A DNA stretch of 7,086 nt from Pseudomonas sp. (GCA_029239415.1 JAQZAY010000195.1:1-7086), one strand, 5' to 3'. Positions 1-6,854 are shown, counted from the stretch's first letter. Notes: generated by a model from the letters alone, not told the origin. Made by a program: numbers and translations.

Positions 1-408
1 GCCGAACCAGCCCCTGCCGCCGAGCCAGCGGTTGTCCCGGCTGAGGTTGTCGAGGCCAAGGCCGTGGAAGCCGAAGTCGTCGAGGCCCAGGCCGCCGAAG
101 CCAAGGTGGTTGAAGCCAAGGTGGTGGAAGCCGAGGTCGTAGGGGCCGAGGTCGTGGAAGCCGAGGTTGTCGCAGCGCCTGTCGCCGAAGCGCCCACTGC
201 GGTTGTCGAAGTTCAACCAGAAGTGGCCCAGCAAGCACCGGCAGTCGTCGAGCCTGCGGCTGTCGAAGCCTCTGCCGCCAAGCAAGCCCCTACCGGCTTC
301 CTGCCGAACGGCCGCGCGCCCAACGACCCACGTGAAGTGCGTCGTCGCAAGCGTGAAGCCGAGGCTGCTGCCCTGGCCGCCGCCCAGGAGCACAAGCCTC
401 ACGGCTGA
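1..408 (+). CDS. rne: Ribonuclease E, C-terminal fragment (5' end outside window)
   Basis: The reading frame is open from base 1 to a TGA at 406-408, giving 135 C-terminal residues. There is no true start here: the first ATG-like codon lies inside a repeat. The fragment is almost wholly Ala, Val, Glu and Pro, then ends in a basic segment (GRAPNDPREVRRRKRE, about residues 104-119) followed by an Ala-rich tail. RNase E is the membrane-associated endoribonuclease that scaffolds the RNA degradosome. Its catalytic half is N-terminal, and its C-terminal half is disordered and carries short motifs that bind partners such as helicase and PNPase. NDPR-type motifs are, from memory, characteristic of the Pseudomonas RNase E tail. 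The call rests on this motif, the low-complexity acidic composition and the position next to murB, as in other pseudomonads. The catalytic domain is not in the window. A different Ala/Glu-rich protein is possible but unlikely. Confidence 0.85.
   Translation, partial: AEPAPAAEPAVVPAEVVEAKAVEAEVVEAQAAEAKVVEAKVVEAEVVGAEVVEAEVVAAPVAEAPTAVVEVQPEVAQQAPAVVEPAAVEASAAKQAPTGFLPNGRAPNDPREVRRRKREAEAAALAAAQEHKPHG
31..195 (+). repeat. Degenerate 15-bp tandem repeat coding VVEA(E/K) pentapeptides in rne
   Basis: Eleven consecutive 15-bp units encode VVPAE, VVEAK, AVEAE, VVEAQ, AAEAK, VVEAK, VVEAE, VVGAE, VVEAE, VVAAP and VAEAP. The period is exactly five codons with no indels. The DNA units are similar but not identical (GTGGAAGCC and GTCGAGGCC variants), which suggests tandem expansion followed by drift. 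The array lies in the disordered scaffold region of RNase E. It may act as a spacer between partner-binding motifs and may vary in copy number between strains. Confidence 0.85.
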
Positions 409-420
409 TGCTCCAGGCTG

Positions 421-464
421 AATGAAAAAGCCCCGCCAGTTCGCACTGGCGGGGCTTTTTCATT
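421..464. terminator. Bidirectional intrinsic terminator between rne and murB
   Basis: Two perfectly complementary 20-nt arms (421-440 and 445-464) flank a 4-nt TCGC loop. The GC-rich core (GCCCCGCCAGT) is bordered by AAAAA on one side and TTTTT on the other, so the RNA of either strand forms a stem ending in a U-tract. It starts 12 bases after the rne stop and lies 32 bases beyond the murB stop, between convergent genes. It should therefore end both transcripts. Confidence 0.93.
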
Positions 465-495
465 TCAGTCCCTGCAACCCGGCTGGGGCGGGCGA

Positions 496-1515
496 TCAGT
501 ACAGGTTCGGTTCCATCTCCAGCATCACGCCAAAACGTTCGTGGATGTCCGCCTGGATCTTGCACGCCAGCGCATGCAACTGCGCGCCCGTGGCCTGGCC
601 ATGATTCACCAGTACCAGCGATTGCAACCGATGCACGCCTGCATCCCCTTCGCGATACCCCTTCCAGCCAGCCTGCTCGATCAACCAGCCCGCGGCCAGC
701 TTGACCTGCCCGTTGGCCTGGGGATACGCCACCAGGTGCGGATAGCGCTCGCGGATCCGCTCGGCGAGAGTGGCGCCAACCACAGGGTTCTTGAAGAAAC
801 TGCCGGCGTTACCCAATTCGGCGGGGTCGGGCAGCTTTTCACGGCGGATGCTGCAGATCGCATCGCTGATCGCCTGCCCTGTCGGCTGCTCGATGCCCTG
901 CTCCAGCAGGCGCTGGCGCACGGGCCCATAGTCCAGGTGCGCCTGCAGCGTGCGGTGCAGCGCGAAACGCACCCGCAGGATCAGCCAGCGACCGGCCTCG
1001 CGCTTGAACAGGCTGTCGCGGTAGGCAAAGCCGCATTCTTGCACGGAGAAATCGCGCAGCTGGCCGGTATGCCGGTCAAGCGCGGTCAAGCCAGCGAACA
1101 CGTCCTTGATCTCGACCCCATACGCGCCAATGTTCTGCATGGGCGCCGCGCCCACGGTACCGGGGATAAGGCTGAGGTTTTCAAGCCCGTTCAAGCCCTG
1201 TCGCAGGCACCACTGCACGAACGGGTGCCAAGGCTCCCCGGCTTCGGCCTCGACCACCACCCGCTCGCCATCGTCCTCGAGCACGCGCAGGCCACGGCTG
1301 GCCATGTGCAACACCAGTGCCTCGACATCGGCGGTGAGCAACAGGTTGCTGCCGCCGCCGATCACCAGCACCGGTACATCTTCGGCGGCGGCACCCGCCA
1401 ATGCCTGGCGGACCTCGACGTCGTCGCGCACCTGGGTGAAATAGCGCGCCTTCACATCGATGCCAAAGGTATTGTACGGCCTGAGGGAGACATGCTCCTG
1501 CCACTGCGCAGCCAC
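496..1515 (-). CDS. murB: UDP-N-acetylenolpyruvoylglucosamine reductase MurB
   Basis: This 339-residue protein is the cytoplasmic FAD enzyme that uses NADPH to reduce UDP-GlcNAc-enolpyruvate to UDP-MurNAc, the second committed step of peptidoglycan precursor synthesis. Visible motifs are NTFG (15-18), the FAD-binding GGGSNLL (53-59), ENLSLIPGTVGAAP (112-125), QNIGAYGVE (127-135), YRDSLFK (165-171) and GNAGSFFKNP (235-244). By comparison with E. coli MurB, the catalytic residues should be Arg166, Ser239 and Glu335. The tyrosine-containing loop and the length fit type I MurB. The start is GTG at 1513-1515, one base after the kdsB stop. A GGAGG at 1522-1526, inside the last codons of kdsB, sits 6 nt upstream and supports this start. 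It is the last gene of the block and ends before the shared terminator. It appears intact. Related pseudomonads, as I recall, have a phosphatase gene just upstream that is absent here. Confidence 0.97.
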   Translation of the reverse strand: MAAQWQEHVSLRPYNTFGIDVKARYFTQVRDDVEVRQALAGAAAEDVPVLVIGGGSNLLLTADVEALVLHMASRGLRVLEDDGERVVVEAEAGEPWHPFVQWCLRQGLNGLENLSLIPGTVGAAPMQNIGAYGVEIKDVFAGLTALDRHTGQLRDFSVQECGFAYRDSLFKREAGRWLILRVRFALHRTLQAHLDYGPVRQRLLEQGIEQPTGQAISDAICSIRREKLPDPAELGNAGSFFKNPVVGATLAERIRERYPHLVAYPQANGQVKLAAGWLIEQAGWKGYREGDAGVHRLQSLVLVNHGQATGAQLHALACKIQADIHERFGVMLEMEPNLY

Positions 1516-1516
1516 C

Positions 1517-2281
1517 TCAGGCCTCCAGCAAGCGCCGCACGCGCTCCAGGTCTTGCGGGGTATCCACGCCTACCGGCGGGGCTTCGATGGCATCGGCGAC
1601 ATGGATCCGCACGCCATGCCACAGGGCCCGCAGTTGCTCCAGCGATTCGGCCTGCTCGAGCCAGCACGGGCCCCAGCTGACGAAGTCGTGGAGAAAACCG
1701 GCCCGGTAGGCGTACATGCCGATGTGACGGCGGTAGGGCACGCCCTCGGGCAACGCATCACGCTGCTGGGCAAAGGCATCGCGGGCCCAGGGCAAGGGTG
1801 CGCGACTGAAGGTCAGGGCCAGGCCATCCCGGTCGCTGACCACCTTCACGGCATTGGGATTGAAGACCCCCTCGGGCTCGCTGATCGGCTCGGCCAACGT
1901 GGCGATGCCAGCCTCGGGATGCGCCGCCAGGTTGGCCGCCACCTGGTCGATGATCACCGCAGGAATGAGCGGCTCGTCGCCTTGCACGTTGACCACGATG
2001 GCGTCTGCCGCCAGGCCCAGTTGCGCGGCGACCTCGGCCAGACGATCGGTACCCGACTCGTGGTCGGCGCGGGTCAGCAGCACCTCGGCGCCAAAGGCCT
2101 TGCAGGCGTCGACGATGCTGGCATCGTCGGTGGCGATCACCACGCGGCTGGCGGCGCTCTTGCAGGCCCGCTCCCAGACATGCTGGATCATCGGCTTGCC
2201 GGCGATCAGCAGCAGCGGCTTGCCCGGCAGGCGCGTCGAGCGCAGCCGGGCAGGAATGACCACGGTGAAGTCCAGGCTCAT
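1517..2281 (-). CDS. kdsB: 3-deoxy-manno-octulosonate cytidylyltransferase (CMP-Kdo synthetase) KdsB
   Basis: This 254-residue cytoplasmic enzyme activates Kdo with CTP to give CMP-Kdo, the donor for the first sugars added to lipid IVA in LPS core synthesis. The nucleotidyltransferase fold is marked by [15 protein letters not shown] (9-23), ATDD (50-53), HESGTDR (74-80), NVQGDEP with metal-binding Asp102 (98-104), SR (159-160), [10 protein letters not shown] (184-193), EQLRAL (215-220) and GVDTPQDLE (238-246). The length is normal for the family. The ATG at 2279-2281 overlaps the stop of the upstream UPF0434 gene by 4 nt (ATGA), so translation is probably coupled. The frame stays open further upstream, but that extension runs through the neighbouring gene and lacks family similarity. 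Only one base separates its TGA from murB. Confidence 0.97.
   Translation of the reverse strand: MSLDFTVVIPARLRSTRLPGKPLLLIAGKPMIQHVWERACKSAASRVVIATDDASIVDACKAFGAEVLLTRADHESGTDRLAEVAAQLGLAADAIVVNVQGDEPLIPAVIIDQVAANLAAHPEAGIATLAEPISEPEGVFNPNAVKVVSDRDGLALTFSRAPLPWARDAFAQQRDALPEGVPYRRHIGMYAYRAGFLHDFVSWGPCWLEQAESLEQLRALWHGVRIHVADAIEAPPVGVDTPQDLERVRRLLEA
1522..1526 (-). promoter_or_regulatory. Shine-Dalgarno site of murB, embedded in the kdsB 3' end
   Basis: GGAGG on the minus strand is made by the last sense codons of kdsB (CTG GAG GCC TGA). It lies 6 nt before the murB GTG. The arrangement implies translational coupling of murB to kdsB. Confidence 0.75.
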
Positions 2282-2463
2282 TTGTCCAGGCGCTCGTCGT
2301 CGGTCAGGGTGCGTGCTTCGCTTTCGAGCATCACCGGGATGCCGTCGCGGATCGGGTAGGCAAGACCTGCGCCCTTGCTGATCAGCTCGGTCTTGTCGGC
2401 ACTGAGCTTGAGCGGGCCCTTTGTGATCGGGCAGGCAAGGATGTCGAGCAGTTTGGTGTCCAT
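2278..2463 (-). CDS. UPF0434 / Trm112-like small protein (YcaR family)
   Basis: This 61-residue protein matches the UPF0434 family typified by E. coli Yca[15 protein letters not shown] (5-18), then ELISK, then [17 protein letters not shown] (35-51). The fold resembles Trm112, a zinc-binding activator of methyltransferases in other organisms, but the function of the bacterial short form is not established. The only cysteine is Cys11. The position that is a second Cys in E. coli YcaR (CPVC) is Thr14 here, so a four-cysteine zinc site cannot form. The ATG at 2461-2463 has AAGGAA 5 nt upstream (2469-2474). The gene follows lpxK after 39 nt and overlaps kdsB by 4 nt. The lpxK-ycaR-kdsB association is also seen in E. 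coli, with ycaQ inserted there. Confidence 0.9.
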   Translation of the reverse strand: MDTKLLDILACPITKGPLKLSADKTELISKGAGLAYPIRDGIPVMLESEARTLTDDERLDK

Positions 2464-2468
2464 GGAAA

Positions 2469-2474
2469 TTCCTT
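2469..2474 (-). promoter_or_regulatory. Shine-Dalgarno site of the UPF0434 gene
   Basis: AAGGAA on the minus strand lies 5 nt before the ATG. It sits in the 39-nt gap after lpxK, so the gene has its own ribosome entry site rather than relying on stop-start overlap. The same gap holds a short GGCC-AAT-GGCC symmetry (2477-2487), which is too weak to be a terminator. Confidence 0.65.
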
Positions 2475-2502
2475 GAGGCCAATGGCCGGAAAATGAAAAG
2501 GG

Positions 2503-3513
2503 TCAGGGCCGCGTGCGCTCGCCCAGCAAACGCTGCAGCTGCCCGTCGAACCAGGCGGCAAAGGCCGTGGACGGCACGGCGTCCACCGCCAGGTACCACC
2601 AGTCTTCGGCCGCGAAGGCACGGCATTTCACCGCGTCCTTCTCGGTCATCACCAGCGGCAGCGCCGGGCTGAACGCCAGGCTCTGGGCGCTGAACTGCGC
2701 GTGGTCGGCGAAGGGATGCGGTATCGGCTGCCAGTCTAGCCCTTGCAGGGTATCGAAGAAACGCTGGGGGTTGCCAATGCCGGCCACGGCATGCAGCGCC
2801 TGGCCCGCGGGAAACAGGTCGAGACCACGGCGCTCGCCAGTGCGGACGTTGACCAGGGCAACCGGGTGCAGGCTGAAGGCGAAACCCCCGTCGCGATCGG
2901 CCGCCGCGCCGTTGAACAGCACCGCGTCGGCTTCGGCCAGGCGCTGCGCCGGTTCGCGCAGCGGCCCGGCCGGCAGGCAGCGGCCATTGCCCAGCCCGCG
3001 GGCGGCGTCGACCAGCACCAGCTCAAGGTCACGGGCCAGCCGATAATGCTGCATGCCGTCGTCGCACAGGATCAGGTCGAGGGGTTCGCTTTCCAGCAGC
3101 GCGCGCACGGCCCGCGAGCGGTCCGGGTCGATCATCAGTGCCACCTGGGTGCGCTGGACGATCAGCAACGGCTCATCGCCCACCTGCCCGGCAGGCTGGT
3201 CGGCCCTGACCCGCCAGGGCAGCTGCGGCGGCTGGGCGCCATAGCCCCGGCTGACCACGCCAACGCGCAGTCCCCGGGCCCGGCAATGCTCGATCAGCCA
3301 AAGGATCATCGGCGTCTTGCCGGTGCCCCCGACGGTGATGTTGCCAACCACGACCACGGGCACCGGGGCGCGATAGCTGGGGCTTTGGCCGTTGAGAAAA
3401 CGCGCGCGCTTGCGCCGCACCACCGCGCGGTACAAGGCTTCGAGCGGGCGCAGCAGCGCCAGCGCGGGATGCCCGCCGTACCAGGCGGCGAGCAGGCGAT
3501 CGGCGAAGGCCAT
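2503..3513 (-). CDS. lpxK: Tetraacyldisaccharide 4'-kinase LpxK
   Basis: This 336-residue inner-membrane-associated kinase phosphorylates the 4' position of the lipid A tetraacyldisaccharide precursor to give lipid IVA, the acceptor for Kdo. An N-terminal hydrophobic/amphipathic segment ([22 protein letters not shown], about 7-28) should anchor it to the membrane. The Walker A is GGTGKTP (62-68) within [16 protein letters not shown]. Further family motifs are VVSRGYG (86-92), GDEP (112-115), DDGMQH (151-156), [13 protein letters not shown] (175-187), GIGNPQRFF (245-253) and MTEKDAVKC (289-297). I chose ATG at 3511-3513, which shares its A with the exbD stop (TGATG). AGGGGA 7 nt upstream (3521-3526) suits it better than the TTG one codon earlier, which would be only 4 nt away. 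The gene is intact. Translation is probably coupled to exbD. Confidence 0.97.
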   Translation of the reverse strand: MAFADRLLAAWYGGHPALALLRPLEALYRAVVRRKRARFLNGQSPSYRAPVPVVVVGNITVGGTGKTPMILWLIEHCRARGLRVGVVSRGYGAQPPQLPWRVRADQPAGQVGDEPLLIVQRTQVALMIDPDRSRAVRALLESEPLDLILCDDGMQHYRLARDLELVLVDAARGLGNGRCLPAGPLREPAQRLAEADAVLFNGAAADRDGGFAFSLHPVALVNVRTGERRGLDLFPAGQALHAVAGIGNPQRFFDTLQGLDWQPIPHPFADHAQFSAQSLAFSPALPLVMTEKDAVKCRAFAAEDWWYLAVDAVPSTAFAAWFDGQLQRLLGERTRP

Positions 3514-3947
3514 CAAGGCGTCCCCTGGACCGCCTCGACGGTGGTCATGCGCAGCTGGCTGAAACCGAGCTTGCCGGCGGCATCCATTGCAGTGACCACG
3601 GCCTGGTGCGGCGTCTTGCCGTCGGCGCTGATCGACAGGGGCAACTGGTGATCGCCAGCGGACGCCTGTTCGATCGCCTCGCTCAGCGTTGCCAGGTCGC
3701 TCCTGGGCAGCAGGTTGTTGTTCACCGAGTACACGCCCTCGGCGCTGATGGTGATCTCGACCTGCTTGACCGGCTGGTCCGTCGGCGCAGTGGCACTGGC
3801 GGCCTCGGGCAGCTCGACGCGCAACTGGGTCTCACGGGTGAAGGTGGTGGTGACCACGAAGAACAGCAACAGGACAAAGACCACGTCGATCAGCGACGCC
3901 AGGTTGATATCGACGTTCTCGCGCTGGCGGTTGCGGCGGAACTTCAC
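3513..3947 (-). CDS. exbD: ExbD/TolR family biopolymer transport protein
   Basis: This 144-residue protein has a short cytoplasmic N-terminus ([15 protein letters not shown]), one membrane helix (about 17-36, [20 protein letters not shown]) and a periplasmic domain. Asp21 in the helix matches the proton-carrying aspartate of ExbD/TolR. The periplasmic part holds the family segment [19 protein letters not shown] (111-129). With ExbB it forms a proton-motive-force-driven motor in the inner membrane. Such motors energise TonB receptors or the Tol system, but no tonB, tolA or tolB is next to it here, so its partner is unknown. The start is GTG at 3945-3947, overlapping the exbB stop as GTGA. A GGAGG at 3954-3958 lies 6 nt upstream. 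The downstream stop overlaps lpxK by 1 nt. Choosing ExbD over TolR rests on family resemblance and is not certain. Confidence 0.92.
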   Translation of the reverse strand: MKFRRNRQRENVDINLASLIDVVFVLLLFFVVTTTFTRETQLRVELPEAASATAPTDQPVKQVEITISAEGVYSVNNNLLPRSDLATLSEAIEQASAGDHQLPLSISADGKTPHQAVVTAMDAAGKLGFSQLRMTTVEAVQGTP

Positions 3948-4579
3948 GCCTTGCCTCCGGCCACTTCCACTTCGCGATCGCCCTGGACCACTTCGACCAG
4001 CTTGATCGCCTCCTGCTCCATGCCCACCACCAGCTCATCGATGCGGCGCAGCAGGAAGCGGTGGAAGAACACTGCCGGGATACCCACCATCAGGCCAGCC
4101 GCAGTGGTGACCAGGGCCTTGGAGATACCGCCTGCCAGTACCGAGGCGTTGGCAGTCATCTGCGTTCCCATGAAGGCACTGAAGATGTCGATCATGCCCA
4201 GCACCGTGCCAAGCAGGCCGAGCAATGGCGCCATGGCGGCGATGGTGCCCAGGGCGCTGATGTAGCGCTCCATCTCGTGGATGACCCGGGAAGCGGCCTC
4301 CTCGATGCACTCCTTCATGATCTCGCGGCCATGCCGGGAGTTGGCCAGGCCCGCGGCGAGGATCTCGCCCAGAGGCGAATCGGCGCGCAGCGCCTTGAGC
4401 TTGTCGGCGGTCAGCTGCTTGTCCTTGATCCAGATCCACACCTGGCCGAGCAGGTGGGGCGGGGTCACGCGGCTGGCGCGCAAGGTCCACAGGCGTTCGG
4501 CAACGATAGCCATGGCAGCGATGGAACTCAGAATGATCGGCACCATCATCCAACCACCGGACTTGACCAATTCCCACAC
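3944..4579 (-). CDS. exbB: ExbB/TolQ family proton channel protein (MotA/TolQ/ExbB)
   Basis: This 211-residue protein has the three-helix ExbB/TolQ plan: TM1 about 10-29, a cytoplasmic loop about 30-108, TM2 about 110-133 and TM3 about 153-173, with a cytoplasmic tail. The family signatures are APLLGLLGTVLGMIDIF (117-133) and GGISKALVTTAAGLMVGIPAVFF (150-172), including the channel-lining threonines 158-159. ECIEEAASRVIHEMERY (90-106) precedes TM2, as usual. It pairs with the overlapping exbD to form a proton-driven motor. The start is uncertain: GTG at 4577-4579 gives MWELVKSGGW and has AAGGGG 9 nt upstream. The ATG three codons earlier (4586-4588) touches that site with no spacing, so GTG is preferred. 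The frame remains open up to 4780 inside comEC, but that extension has no family similarity. It begins 31 nt after the comEC stop. Confidence 0.93.
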   Translation of the reverse strand: MWELVKSGGWMMVPIILSSIAAMAIVAERLWTLRASRVTPPHLLGQVWIWIKDKQLTADKLKALRADSPLGEILAAGLANSRHGREIMKECIEEAASRVIHEMERYISALGTIAAMAPLLGLLGTVLGMIDIFSAFMGTQMTANASVLAGGISKALVTTAAGLMVGIPAVFFHRFLLRRIDELVVGMEQEAIKLVEVVQGDREVEVAGGKA

Positions 4580-4588
4580 GTTGAGCAT

Positions 4589-4594
4589 CCCCTT
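4589..4594 (-). promoter_or_regulatory. Shine-Dalgarno site that decides the exbB start
   Basis: AAGGGG on the minus strand is directly followed by ATG (zero spacing) and then, after 9 nt, by GTG. Spacing favours the GTG at 4577-4579 as the initiator. Confidence 0.6.
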
Positions 4595-4610
4595 GAAAAA
4601 GTCCACCACT

Positions 4611-6854
4611 CTACCATAGGACCGGGAGGGGCTCATCTGCCGAAAGTCGCCAGAAGCGCCGCTGGCCGCGCAAGCCTTGCACCTCGCCGTGGCTGCCCAG
4701 GCGCAGGTGCAGCGCGCCTTCCAGCGCGGTGTCATGGATGCGCAGCCCATGCCGTCGGTAGCGCGCCAGAACCTCTGCATGGGGATGGCCGAAGCCGTTG
4801 TGCCGGCCGCGCGAGATCAGTACGCCACGCGGCGCGGTGGCCTTGATGAACGCTTCGGTGGACGAGCTGCGGCTGCCATGATGCGGGGACTGCAGCCAGT
4901 CGATGCGCGGTGACGGCGTGGCAGCCAGCCAGGCACGCTCGGCAGCCGCCTCGAGGTCGCCTGCCAGCAGCAGCCGCTCGCCCCGGGCCTCGACCAGCAG
5001 CACGCACGAGCGCTGGTTGCTGTCGGGCCCTTCTGCCCAGCGCCACAGCGAAAACTGCACGCCATCCCATTCCCAGCGCTCGCCACGGGTACAGGGCTGG
5101 GCCTGCAAGGCCGCCGGCAGTTCCGCGGCCTCGCCACTGAGCACCCGCGCGACCGGCAGCCCGCGGGCGACCGCCCCCGCGCCACCGGCATGATCGGCAT
5201 GGGCATGGCTGATGAGCATCAGGTCGAGCTGGCTCACCCCCAGCTTGCGCAGGGTCGGCAACACCACCCATTCGCCCAGGTCAGCGTTGCCCATTGCCGG
5301 GCCTGCGTCATACAGCAAGGCGTGGTGGCGGGTTCGCAACACGACCGCCAGGCCCTGGCCGACATCCAGCTGCCAGACATCGACCTGGCCTTGGGGTATC
5401 TGCTCGCGCGGCGCCCAGAGGGCCAGCAGCATCACCGCACCAGGCAGGCGCAATGGCACCCCGCGCGGCAGCAAGACCAGCACCGCACCCACGCAGACCA
5501 GTGCCCAGGCCCACCAGGGCAGGGGTTCGGGCAGCCATGCCGGACGCCACTGCGCCACCACCGCCAGCAGCTGGAACAGCAGGTGGAGCAAGCCACCGGC
5601 CAGCCACAGCAAGGCTTCGCCAAGACCGGCAACGGGCAGCAGCAGCGTGCCCAGCAAGGCAAGGGGCAGCACCGCCACGCTGACCCACGGGACCGCCACC
5701 AGGTTGGCCAGCGGCGCACTGAGGCTGACCGGCAGGCCCAGCGCCAGCAAGGCGGGCAACAAGCCGACGGCGATTACCCATTGGGCACGGGTCCAGGCCT
5801 GCCAGGGGCGCCAGCTGCCCAGGCGCCCGGCAAAGGTGAACAGCAATACGCCCACGGCGCTGAACGACAACCAGAAGCCCGGCAGCAGGCTGGCCAACGG
5901 CTCGAAGAGCAGCACCGCATCGAGCGCCAGCAGCAATGGCACAAAGGCGCCCAGCTGGCGGTAGCGCAAGCGCCACAGCAACACCACCGCCAGCATCAGG
6001 CAGGCGCGCTGCACCGGCACCTGGAAACCGGCGAGCCCGCCGTAGGCCAGCGCGGCGAGCATGGCCAGCGCGCACGCCCAGGGCAACCAAGGCAGGCGCG
6101 CTGGCCACCCTCCCAGGCGCGCCAGGCCGGCGACCAGGGCGTAGACCAATCCCGCCAGCAAACCGATGTGCTGCCCCGAGATCACCATCAGGTGGACCGT
6201 GCCGGTGTCGCGCAGTATCTGCCAGTCCTGGCGCGCAAGACCCGCGCCGTCGCCGAGCACCAAGGCCACCAGCGTGGCCTGCTGGCCCTGCGCGTCGACT
6301 GCGAGCAGGCGCTGGCGCAGGCCGTCCCGCCAACGGGCGGCGGCCGGTCGCAGCAGGTGGCCGGCCTTGACCGTGCCCGTGCCGCCAATGCGCTTGGCCA
6401 GCAGGCGTGCCTCACGATCAGGCCCATGGGGGTTGAGCAGCCCGTGCGGGCGCTTGAGCGAGACAGCCAGGCGCCAGTGCTCGCCGCTGGTCACGGGCGG
6501 GCCGTCGAACCAGCTCAGCTGCAGGCGACGGGGCAGCCTGGCGCGCCGCGACTGGGCATCGTCCAGCTCGAAGCGCACGACTCGCTCATCGCGCTCCGGC
6601 AGGCCCACCACCCTGCCCTCCAGCCACAGGGTCCGCCCGTCCAGCGCAGGGTCCAGGCGTTCGTCCAGCGCCATGTGCGCCGACCAGCAGGCCCAGCACA
6701 GGCCGAGCAGAAAGCAGCCCACCGGCCAGCCACGCGTGCAAAGGGCGAGCAGCCCGCAGAAAAACAGCAGGCACAACCACCCGACAGACGGCAATGCCGG
6801 TAGCAAGCCCAGGCACAGCATCCCGAGCGCGAGCGCGAACATCCCTGTGCGCAT
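4611..6854 (-). CDS. comEC: DNA internalization competence protein ComEC/Rec2
   Basis: This 747-residue inner-membrane protein has the full ComEC architecture. Hydrophobic N-terminal helices (about 5-60) are followed by a soluble beta-rich DUF4131/OB-like region (about 73-170). The competence transmembrane domain (about 190-475) carries DTGTVHLMVISGQHIGL (216-232). The C-terminal metallo-beta-lactamase-like domain (about 490-725) has LDVGQG (496-501), LLYDAGP (513-519), SHAHADH (549-555; His550, His552, Asp554, His555), AGDLE (631-635), SPHHGSRSSS (656-665) and HNGFGHPH (685-692). In known systems ComEC carries single-stranded DNA across the inner membrane, and the C-terminal domain is proposed to degrade the other strand. 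All metal ligands appear present, so the gene looks functional. ATG at 6852-6854 has GGAG 8 nt upstream (6863-6866). It is the first gene of the minus-strand block and stops 31 nt before exbB. No other competence gene is in the window. Confidence 0.95.
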   Translation of the reverse strand: MRTGMFALALGMLCLGLLPALPSVGWLCLLFFCGLLALCTRGWPVGCFLLGLCWACWSAHMALDERLDPALDGRTLWLEGRVVGLPERDERVVRFELDDAQSRRARLPRRLQLSWFDGPPVTSGEHWRLAVSLKRPHGLLNPHGPDREARLLAKRIGGTGTVKAGHLLRPAAARWRDGLRQRLLAVDAQGQQATLVALVLGDGAGLARQDWQILRDTGTVHLMVISGQHIGLLAGLVYALVAGLARLGGWPARLPWLPWACALAMLAALAYGGLAGFQVPVQRACLMLAVVLLWRLRYRQLGAFVPLLLALDAVLLFEPLASLLPGFWLSFSAVGVLLFTFAGRLGSWRPWQAWTRAQWVIAVGLLPALLALGLPVSLSAPLANLVAVPWVSVAVLPLALLGTLLLPVAGLGEALLWLAGGLLHLLFQLLAVVAQWRPAWLPEPLPWWAWALVCVGAVLVLLPRGVPLRLPGAVMLLALWAPREQIPQGQVDVWQLDVGQGLAVVLRTRHHALLYDAGPAMGNADLGEWVVLPTLRKLGVSQLDLMLISHAHADHAGGAGAVARGLPVARVLSGEAAELPAALQAQPCTRGERWEWDGVQFSLWRWAEGPDSNQRSCVLLVEARGERLLLAGDLEAAAERAWLAATPSPRIDWLQSPHHGSRSSSTEAFIKATAPRGVLISRGRHNGFGHPHAEVLARYRRHGLRIHDTALEGALHLRLGSHGEVQGLRGQRRFWRLSADEPLPVLW

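Noticed and set aside
31..195. Repeat array as a CRISPR or mobile-element end
   Set aside because: The units are contiguous, in frame and within a coding region, with no spacers or flanking inverted repeats.
541..1680. 379-codon plus-strand frame opposite murB
   Set aside because: It is a shadow of murB and the kdsB end, with no family similarity and a boundary that crosses two real genes.
1460..2359. 299-codon plus-strand frame opposite kdsB
   Set aside because: It is a reverse-strand shadow of kdsB, with a Gly/His/Gln-rich low-information product.
2477..2487. GGCC-AAT-GGCC symmetry between lpxK and the UPF0434 gene
   Set aside because: The stem is only 4 bp with no T-tract, so it is not a credible terminator or attenuator.
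2282..2626. N-terminal extension of kdsB
   Set aside because: The frame is open, but it passes through the UPF0434 gene and the lpxK end in another frame. The ATG at 2279-2281 gives the normal KdsB N-terminus.
2743..3651. 302-codon plus-strand frame opposite lpxK
   Set aside because: It is antisense to lpxK, which has a complete set of kinase motifs. The product has no domain and a biased composition.
4589..4780. N-terminal extension of exbB into comEC
   Set aside because: The extra residues are unrelated to ExbB/TolQ and overlap the conserved ComEC C-terminal domain.
5190..6803. 537-codon plus-strand frame opposite comEC
   Set aside because: It is antisense to a convincing ComEC, has a Gln/Arg/Pro-rich composition typical of reverse-frame reading of high-GC genes, and shows no recognisable motif.
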